Of a stretch of 26,211 nt of DNA, positions 20,440-26,211 are shown one piece after another. This stretch comes from a virus. Within the stretch, counting starts at the first letter, position 1. The number at the start of each line of letters is the position of its first letter. The position numbers and the translations under genes were made by a program. The notes under the pieces are model-generated. The model was not told the DNA's origin and searched no databases. It saw only the letters and a list, made by a program, of their open reading frames with translations. The stretch covers positions 1-26,211 of the IMG/VR virus record IMGVR_UViG_3300030838_000043; one strand, 5' to 3'.

Positions 20440-23400
20440 GCACCAACTTCGCTTCCCTTGGTATCGAGGTAAATTCGTCGTCGGCCGCAAAGGCTGCTGA
20501 TGACCTCGACAAGCTTGTCGATTCGGCAGTTGATGCCGAAAAGGCAATCGACGATCTCGGCAAGACCGGTTCAGAGCTTGCCAACACCGGCAAGAAGATA
20601 GTTCAGGCCGAGAAGGAAGTTGCTCAGGAGATCGACAAGTCCACTGACGCCACGCAGCGTCAGTCAGATGCAAGACGCAAATCAGGCGCAAGCGCTACCA
20701 GCGAAATCGCCATCATCAGTCAGCTCGACAAGGCGATGTCGGGAAACATCGGTAGCATTGAACGGCTGATCCAGGCTGAGGGATTGCTGGAGCGTGCTCG
20801 CAAGGGCGAACTGGTCACCATTGAGCAACAGGAGGCTTATCAGGAGCGGCTCGGCAAAGCTTACGACAAGATCGAAAAAGCCGAGGCCAAAGAAGTCGCG
20901 CAGAAACAGCGCCTGATTGACGCGGAAAACCGCCAGATTGAAGCGTTGAAGCGCACGGTCAACGGCATCGATCCAGTGACCGCGAAGCTGGGTAAGTTGG
21001 AGGCGCAGGAAAAAGCACTCGAAGCACTCAGGGCCAGCGGGGCGATTTCATCTGAGCGTTACGCGGAAGCCCTGGCCAAAATCGGCAAGGACCGGGCCGG
21101 GCTGACCGCGACCGAAACTGCATTCGACAAGCTGAAGCTCGGCACCCGCCAAGCTCAAGAAAACGTCATGCAGTTGACTAACGCGCTGTCATCCGGCGAT
21201 TTGGGCAGCGGGGCAAGAGCTATTGCCCAGCTTGGCGCCGGCGCTGGAGAGTCTGCCAAAAGCATGGCGGCTTTGCTTCTGCCGGCGGGCCTTCTAGCTG
21301 GAGTCATTGGTGGGCTTGGATACGCCTACTTCGATGCGATGAAGCAGGCTCGGGAATTCAACGCCGCAATCAACGGCGGTTCGAACGACGCCGGCCAGAG
21401 CATTGCCAACCTGAAAGCCATGAGCGAGTCGGCTGGCGTGCTGACCGGCAATCTTTCCGGCGCACGCGAGGCAGTTGTTGCGCTTTCATCCGGTGCGGTT
21501 ACCAGCGGCATCCAAATGCAAAACCTGGCTCAAGCTGCAGCTGCCATCGGAGAGGTGACAGGGAAGGGCGCGGGCGAAATCGCAAAGTCGCTGGCAAATG
21601 CTGGTGATACTGCCATCGAGGCGGCAGCCAAAATCAGCGACCAGTATGGCCTGCTGACCTACGAGCAGTACGAGGTCATCAAGGCGATTGATGACCAGGG
21701 CGATCATCAGCGCGCACTGGATGTGCTGAGTGAAAACCTGAATCAGTCCGCGCAGGAGCGGCTGAAGGCGTATCGTTCTTCCCTGTCTGACATTGAGCGC
21801 GATTGGGACAACATCAAGATCGCAATCACTGGCGCCTATGGAGCTATCAGGTCGGAAATCTTCCCTGACTTGGCCAAGCAGATCGAGATTACTCAGCGCG
21901 TGCTCGATACCCGCAAGGGAGGCGGTGTAGCTGGCGCGGTATCGAACGGCCTCAGCTCGCTCAACTCCTTCCTGGGGCTGGGCGACGGTGAGAACGACGA
22001 CTCGACCCCTGCACTAGAGGCCAAGCTCGCGGGACTGAAGGCGCGGCAGTCGGCAAGCCAAAACCTTGCTGCGACCACTGGCGAAACAACTCACGCAAAC
22101 AAGGAGCTGATTGCTGTCCAGAAAGAACTGAACAAGCAGATGGACGACTTGAATCCGCTCACCAAACGCCAGGAGGCCTACAAAAAGCTGAACGACCAGT
22201 TCAGGACTCTTTATCAGGAGTCTGAAAAGACCGGTCAAAAGGCGCCATTGCTGGACGGTGTCGATTTCGACGGGAAGAAGTTTTCTGGCGGCGCGTATGA
22301 CAAGTTGCGCAAAGCGATTGATGAAAACAAGAAGGACCCAAAAGCCGCTGCCGGAAGTGTCGATTTAACCGGTTTCAACGACTCGAAAAACGCCCTGAAC
22401 GGCATTGTCTCCGAGTACAAAAACGCCCAGAAGGAACTGGACGCAGCACAGAAAGCTGGACTGGTTTCCCAGGCGGACTACCTGCTGAAACGCGAAGCCA
22501 TGATCGGCAACGAGCGAGACGAGGTGACTGCAGCCTACGAGGCTGAGATCGCCGCGCTGGAGGCTGTGAAAGGGAAAGCCAGCACCTCGGCTGCACAGCG
22601 CATTCAACTGGATCAGAAAATCTCCGATGCCAGGGCCGCAATGGTCAAAGCACAGAAGGATTCGGATTCAGAATTGGAAGTACTCAGGCTGAAAGAGAAA
22701 GAGCGCCTGAGCAAGCAGACGCAGGCCGTAAGCACCTATACCAATGCCTTGAATCAGCAGGTTGTAACTCTGCGTGAGCAGGGCCAGCGAGCAGCGGCAG
22801 GGCTTGGCCAGGGAGATCGCCAGCGCGACCTGACAAACCAGCAAAACGGCATAGACGACCGTGTCAATCAGCAGAAGCTTGATCTCGCCAATCAGTACGG
22901 AGATGGCTCGCGCGGTATGAGCCTCGACGAGTACAACCAGAAGCTGAAGGCGCTCAAAGCCACGCAGCAGGATCTGCATAACACGGTCAAGGCGAACTAC
23001 GACGACATGACGGCGGCCCAGGGCGACTGGAGCGCTGGCGCATCGTCGGCATGGCAGAACTACCTGGATTCAGCAAAGAATGTGGCCGGACAGACCAAAA
23101 GTCTGTTCACCAATGCGTTCAGCTCCATGGAAGACGCCATTGTCAACTTCGCCATGACCGGGAAGCTGTCGTTTGCTGACTTCGCCAAGTCTGTTCTGTC
23201 GGATATGGCACGGATTGCAACTCGACAGGCCAGCTCGTCGGCGCTGAGCGGGATACTCGGGCTGGCCACAACCGCAGCGCAGACCTACTTCGGCGGCTCG
23301 TCGGCAGGCTCTACGCAGGCCGGCTACACCGGATCGGATTACTCGAACTGGGTGAATGCCCAAGCTAAAGGCGGGGCCTGGTCCGGCGGCGTGCAGATGT

Positions 23401-23711
23401 TCGCCAATGGCGGGGCCTTCACCAACAACATCGTCACCAAGCCAACAGCTTTTGGCATGGCCAACGGACAGATGGGCGTAATGGGCGAGAAGACGGAAGA
23501 AGCGATTGTTCCTCTTGCCCGAGACTCACAAGGCCGCCTTGGTGTTCGTGGTGGGAATGGCAACTCCAGCACGGTGAACGTCAGCGTGACGGTGGATGCT
23601 TCCGAGGGTGGCGGCTCTTCACCTGATCCGGCGCGCCTGGCTGAAGCCATCAAGGTCGTCTGCCGACAGGAAATCGCAACCGCGCGCCGTAACGGCGGGC
23701 AACTCACTTAA
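20436..23711 (+). CDS. Tail tape measure protein
   Basis: 1091 aa, the longest gene, of lambda gpH type. Residues 1-270 are charged coiled coil (e.g. KAADDLDKLVDSAVDAEKAIDDL). A hydrophobic segment at about 277-300 (MAALLLPAGLLAGVIGGLGY) may insert in the host membrane during DNA injection. About 300-480 is a TMP_2-like region (REFNAAINGGSNDAGQSI, SLANAGDTAIEAAAKISDQYG). More helices follow, then the lambda tape-measure C-terminal domain at about 862-940 (GDWSAGASSAWQNYLDSAK, FSSMEDAIVNFAMTGKLSFADFAKSVL). A Gly-rich end follows, including GVMGEKTEEAIVPLARD. It sets tail length, roughly 1.5 Å per residue in known phages. Confidence 0.95.
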   Translation: MSTNFASLGIEVNSSSAAKAADDLDKLVDSAVDAEKAIDDLGKTGSELANTGKKIVQAEKEVAQEIDKSTDATQRQSDARRKSGASATSEIAIISQLDKAMSGNIGSIERLIQAEGLLERARKGELVTIEQQEAYQERLGKAYDKIEKAEAKEVAQKQRLIDAENRQIEALKRTVNGIDPVTAKLGKLEAQEKALEALRASGAISSERYAEALAKIGKDRAGLTATETAFDKLKLGTRQAQENVMQLTNALSSGDLGSGARAIAQLGAGAGESAKSMAALLLPAGLLAGVIGGLGYAYFDAMKQAREFNAAINGGSNDAGQSIANLKAMSESAGVLTGNLSGAREAVVALSSGAVTSGIQMQNLAQAAAAIGEVTGKGAGEIAKSLANAGDTAIEAAAKISDQYGLLTYEQYEVIKAIDDQGDHQRALDVLSENLNQSAQERLKAYRSSLSDIERDWDNIKIAITGAYGAIRSEIFPDLAKQIEITQRVLDTRKGGGVAGAVSNGLSSLNSFLGLGDGENDDSTPALEAKLAGLKARQSASQNLAATTGETTHANKELIAVQKELNKQMDDLNPLTKRQEAYKKLNDQFRTLYQESEKTGQKAPLLDGVDFDGKKFSGGAYDKLRKAIDENKKDPKAAAGSVDLTGFNDSKNALNGIVSEYKNAQKELDAAQKAGLVSQADYLLKREAMIGNERDEVTAAYEAEIAALEAVKGKASTSAAQRIQLDQKISDARAAMVKAQKDSDSELEVLRLKEKERLSKQTQAVSTYTNALNQQVVTLREQGQRAAAGLGQGDRQRDLTNQQNGIDDRVNQQKLDLANQYGDGSRGMSLDEYNQKLKALKATQQDLHNTVKANYDDMTAAQGDWSAGASSAWQNYLDSAKNVAGQTKSLFTNAFSSMEDAIVNFAMTGKLSFADFAKSVLSDMARIATRQASSSALSGILGLATTAAQTYFGGSSAGSTQAGYTGSDYSNWVNAQAKGGAWSGGVQMFANGGAFTNNIVTKPTAFGMANGQMGVMGEKTEEAIVPLARDSQGRLGVRGGNGNSSTVNVSVTVDASEGGGSSPDPARLAEAIKVVCRQEIATARRNGGQLT

Positions 23712-23720
23712 GGAGGCAGC

Positions 23721-24050
23721 ATGCTGGCATTCACATGGCGGGCGACTTATGACGCCTCCAGGGTGATCACCCCGACGGTCAAGGTGATCAAGTTCGGCGA
23801 TGGGTACGAGCAGCGGCAGGGAACCGGGATCAACCGACAGCCGCGCAAGTACTCGCTGACGTTCAAGCGGATTACGTCAGAGATTGATGCCATTGACGCC
23901 TTCCTGATCGCCCGCGGCTCAATCGAAGCCTTCAACTACACCCACCCCGGTCACCCGATCGGGGTTTTTGTTTGCCGTGAGTGGACGCGTACCGATGTGG
24001 CACGCGGCATCGACAGTCTGTCAGCAACCTTTGAGGAGGTGTTCGAGTGA
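23721..24050 (+). CDS. Minor tail protein M homologue
   Basis: 109 aa of the lambda gpM family. Marks are FTWRATYDAS, VKFGDGYEQRQGTGINRQPRKYSLTFK (the family's central signature), IDAFLIARGSIEAFNYTHPG and the final ATFEEVFE. It joins the tail tip complex with L, K and I. TAAGGAGG gives a very strong ribosome binding site after the tape measure stop. The 3' end overlaps gene L by four bases. Confidence 0.92.
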   Translation: MLAFTWRATYDASRVITPTVKVIKFGDGYEQRQGTGINRQPRKYSLTFKRITSEIDAIDAFLIARGSIEAFNYTHPGHPIGVFVCREWTRTDVARGIDSLSATFEEVFE

Positions 24051-24739
24051 GTGCACTTCAAGGCCAACTCGCGCTTGCGAGTGGTATGTCAATCTGGGAA
24101 GGCTTCGACCTGATGCTGCCTGGTCAGACACTTCGCTTTCATGCTGGCGTGAACGAAACGCTTGGCTCAGTTGTTTGGCAAGGGAACGTCTATACGCCTT
24201 GGCCGCTCAACGGTACCGAGTTCGCTACGCCGAGCCAGGGATCGCCGGCCAGGCCAAAGCTGCAGGTCGGTAACTTCGGCGGCACCATTTCTGCGCTGTG
24301 TCGGCAGTATGAAGACCTGCTTGCAGTGAAACTCAAACGCCGCCGCACGCTGGTCAAGTACCTGGACGCGGTGAACTTCTCTGCCGGCAACCCAACTGCA
24401 AACCCAGCCGAAGAGTACCCGGTCGAAACCTGGATCATCACGCGCAAGGCCAATGAGACGCCGACCGCCGTCGAGTTCGAGCTTGGTTCACCGCTTGACC
24501 TGCAGGGCGTGAAGTTGCCACGGCGCCAGGTGGTGGCCGGCACTTGCCTGTGGGCTTACCGCTCGGGCGAGTGCGGATACGGCGGCAGCCCGGTGGCCGA
24601 CTATGCCGACAACCCAACCAGTGATCCCGCCAAGGACCAATGCAGTCGGACCATGAGGGGCTGCAAGAAACGCTTTGGCGCAAATGGCGAGCTTCCTTTC
24701 GGCGGCTTCCCGGGCATTGCCCTCGTACCTAGGTTGTGA
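24047..24739 (+). CDS. Minor tail protein L homologue (Fe-S cluster type)
   Basis: 230 aa of the lambda gpL family. A GTG start overlaps the preceding stop (GTGA) and has GAGGAGG upstream. The N-terminal beta domain (about 15-160) includes LPRRQV at its end. The C-terminal domain has the four conserved cysteines Cys167, Cys176, Cys199 and Cys206 (GTC, GEC, DQC, RGC), which in lambda gpL bind a [4Fe-4S] cluster. The family's closing GELPFGGFPGI is present. It forms part of the tail tip. Confidence 0.93.
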   Translation: MSALQGQLALASGMSIWEGFDLMLPGQTLRFHAGVNETLGSVVWQGNVYTPWPLNGTEFATPSQGSPARPKLQVGNFGGTISALCRQYEDLLAVKLKRRRTLVKYLDAVNFSAGNPTANPAEEYPVETWIITRKANETPTAVEFELGSPLDLQGVKLPRRQVVAGTCLWAYRSGECGYGGSPVADYADNPTSDPAKDQCSRTMRGCKKRFGANGELPFGGFPGIALVPRL

Positions 24740-24741
24740 CC

Positions 24742-25473
24742 ATGAGTGAAGTATTCAATAAGTGCCGGGCTGACGCCGAGGCGCATGCGCGTGCGGAATA
24801 TCCTCGCGAGTCGGTCGGCCTGGTCGTCAGCGCTCGCGGAAAGCCGTCGTATGTGCCGTGCCGAAACCAGTCGGAAGAGCCGGATCACTTCATCCTGCAT
24901 CCTGAGGACTACGTCGCCGCCGAAGACCTGGGCGACATCATTGCTGTCGTGCATTCCCACCCGGACGCCGGCCCCGAACCGAGCTTGCACGATATCGCCA
25001 GTCACGCGGTCGGCCGCATGGCTTGGTGGATTGTTGGCCTGCAGGATGGCGCTGCGACCTGGCATGAAATGCCGGCCGCCGGTGAAATGCCGCTGGAGGG
25101 TCGGACCTTCATCCATGGTGTCATCGACTGCTACACCCTTATCCGCGACTACTACCGCCAAGAGCGCGGTGTCACGCTTATGGATTTTCACCGCAAGGAT
25201 GATTGGTGGCACAGCGGCGAGAACCTGTACGTCGAGAACTTCACCAAGGCCGGGTTCGTTGAGGTCGACACACCAAGCAACGGCGACGTCATCTTGATGG
25301 CGATCGGCAGCCCGACACCTTGCCATGGCGCGATCTGGCTGGACGGTGACGTCCTGCTGCATCACCTTTACAGCCGGCTGAGCTGCCGTGAGGTGTACGG
25401 AGCGGCCTACCGCGAGCGCACGACTCACATCCTCAGGCACAAAGATGCTCAGCTTAAATCGCCCATCGAGTAG
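24742..25473 (+). CDS. Tail tip peptidase K homologue (JAMM + NlpC/P60)
   Basis: 243 aa. The N-terminal domain is a JAMM/MPN metallopeptidase: Glu23, His71, His73, Ser81 and Asp84 keep the exact H-x-H-x7-S-x2-D spacing. The C-terminal domain is NlpC/P60-like, with Cys130 in GVIDCYTLIRDYY and His195 in PCHGAIW. This is the lambda gpK architecture, needed for tail tip assembly and probably for local peptidoglycan digestion at entry. GTG at 24736 is possible, but the ATG at 24742 is better spaced from AGG. The last 25 bases overlap, tail to tail, with the minus-strand gene that follows. Confidence 0.93.
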   Translation: MSEVFNKCRADAEAHARAEYPRESVGLVVSARGKPSYVPCRNQSEEPDHFILHPEDYVAAEDLGDIIAVVHSHPDAGPEPSLHDIASHAVGRMAWWIVGLQDGAATWHEMPAAGEMPLEGRTFIHGVIDCYTLIRDYYRQERGVTLMDFHRKDDWWHSGENLYVENFTKAGFVEVDTPSNGDVILMAIGSPTPCHGAIWLDGDVLLHHLYSRLSCREVYGAAYRERTTHILRHKDAQLKSPIE

Positions 25474-26048
25474 ATGGAGAATCCGTTCGTAGTGAGGTGA
25501 TTAATCTGCACAGTTCCGCCGATGTAAACGCGGTCTTGGGCTTTCCTATTCTCCTGCAGAATCTGAGCTCGCATGATTTCCGGAGCGCAGTCTGGGAAAG
25601 ACCTTAAATTTATGCCGCTCTTGTCCATAAGGTCCGGCTTAAATCCGAGGCCGTAATCCAATTTTTCGGACGCGAAGTTCGACTCTGACCGGTAAGCAAA
25701 ACCATGGATGTTTCCAGTATCGTCGGAAAACCCGAAGTGATAGATCGTTGCTGTCTGCTGATGGAGGGCGGGGAATTGAGCATTCAGTTCTCGCCAGAGG
25801 GACTGAAGAGTCTCGGGAGTATGTTCATTGATCGCATCTACATCGAGGGAAACACCTTGATTATTCACAAGGCCGAGCCATCTGTTCAGCAGAAGCGCCG
25901 AGCCTGTGCCAGCAACAATCATTCTGATGTGAGGGAGGGCAATGGCTTTGCTACAAAACCCTGGGGCAGATCCATCGGGGTAATGTAGAAGTGTGTCGGT
26001 TGCGACGATGACTTCGTTTGCGTCCGTATAAAAGAGCAGCGACGACAT
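25449..26048 (-). CDS. HslV/proteasome-like Ntn hydrolase (moron)
   Basis: 199 aa. After removal of Met the chain begins Ser-Ser-Leu-Leu. Counted from that Ser1, Asp17 (IVATD) and Lys33 (GFCSK) fall at exactly the numbers of the HslV catalytic residues Thr1, Asp17 and Lys33, and a Gly-rich turn (IVAGTGSALLLNRW) follows as in HslV's AGFAGGTADAF. Bacillus CodW shows that HslV-type enzymes can use an N-terminal Ser. The rest (HFGFSDDTGNIHGFAYRSE, VYIGGTVQINHLTT) is beta-rich. Substrate unknown. AGGAGG four bases before the ATG fixes the start, which matters because the N-terminus is catalytic. The gene is more AT-rich than its neighbours, opposes the tail operon and separates gene K from the expected gene I. 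Confidence 0.72.
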   Translation of the reverse strand: MSSLLFYTDANEVIVATDTLLHYPDGSAPGFCSKAIALPHIRMIVAGTGSALLLNRWLGLVNNQGVSLDVDAINEHTPETLQSLWRELNAQFPALHQQTATIYHFGFSDDTGNIHGFAYRSESNFASEKLDYGLGFKPDLMDKSGINLRSFPDCAPEIMRAQILQENRKAQDRVYIGGTVQINHLTTNGFSIYSMGDLS

Positions 26049-26211
26049 TTGGCCTCCTGGCAAAGTTTGCTTAAGGACAGGAGGCTACTATCGGCAGAAG
26101 GCTGGGCGTTACTGGGGATTCGTACAGGCGGCACATCCTGCGCTACCAGCGATAGGCCCTGTATTTGTCCGCATCCGGCCTGTTAGAGTCGCCAAAACAC
26201 ATGGAGGCTCA
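26049..26211 (+). other. Intergenic region with ribosome binding site of next tail gene
   Basis: It holds the minus-strand AGGAGG of the Ntn-hydrolase gene at its left end. At its right end TGGAGGCTCA (26202-26211) is a ribosome binding site for a plus-strand gene starting just outside the window, presumably the lambda I homologue. Transcription for it may come from a local promoter in this gap, but I see no convincing -35/-10 pair. Confidence 0.5.

Noticed and set aside
1-26211. tRNA genes, CRISPR array or insertion sequence
   Set aside because: No cloverleaf with a conserved T-loop, no regularly spaced repeats with unique spacers, and no transposase-like protein were seen on either strand by eye.

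Overview
The window is 26 kb of a temperate siphovirus (lambda-like tail, HK97-type head) or prophage. The host is most likely a Pseudomonas, probably of the fluorescens/putida/syringae side. The grounds are the moderately high GC, the compact ATGA-coupled genes, and the gene families: YmfL and Rha regulators, DUF1367, NinG, DUF2280 small terminase, DUF4055 portal and lambda H/M/L/K tail homologues. Host assignment is inference from protein resemblance; no database was searched.

Early/middle region (1-5886, all + strand): a YmfL/CII-like regulator cut by the window edge, a Rha regulator, a winged-helix protein fused to an HNH nuclease, and an O-like replication protein carrying five iteron-like repeats inside its gene (candidate origin). 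These are followed by a probable replication accessory protein, a 32-aa membrane peptide, DUF1367, NinG, an unknown 112-aa protein and a 181-aa protein in the position of a late-gene antiterminator.

Junction (5883-6900): a sigma70-like promoter overlaps the stop of the 181-aa gene and runs into a structured leader and a stack of terminator hairpins, laid out like lambda pR'-tR'. A hicA-hicB toxin-antitoxin pair then lies on the opposite strand, with a palindromic operator. It separates the early block from the late block.

Late region (6899-25473, + strand): holin-like membrane protein, a 62-aa protein, a membrane protein with its own promoter (candidate moron), a phage metallopeptidase, small and large terminase, portal, SPP1 gp7-like minor head protein, a small unknown protein followed by a terminator, scaffold, and major capsid. 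Next come two small head genes, an SGNH/GDSL-hydrolase protein, four connector/neck/tail-terminator genes, tail tube, tail chaperone with a -1 frameshift at GGGAAAC, tape measure, and lambda M, L and K homologues. Terminators inside this block (13317-13338, 19037-19058) imply read-through by antitermination.

Right end (25449-26211): a minus-strand gene interrupts the tail operon after gene K. Its product aligns with the HslV/proteasome Ntn-hydrolase active site, with Ser1, Asp17 and Lys33 in exact register. A ribosome binding site at the last bases announces the next tail gene outside the window.

No integrase, CI-type repressor, endolysin or tail fibre gene, no tRNA and no CRISPR array is visible. 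The points most worth a second look are the Ntn hydrolase, the SGNH hydrolase in the head cluster, the intragenic iterons, the paired 36-bp dyads at 695 and 7309, and the CTTTGAC cluster at the small terminase gene.
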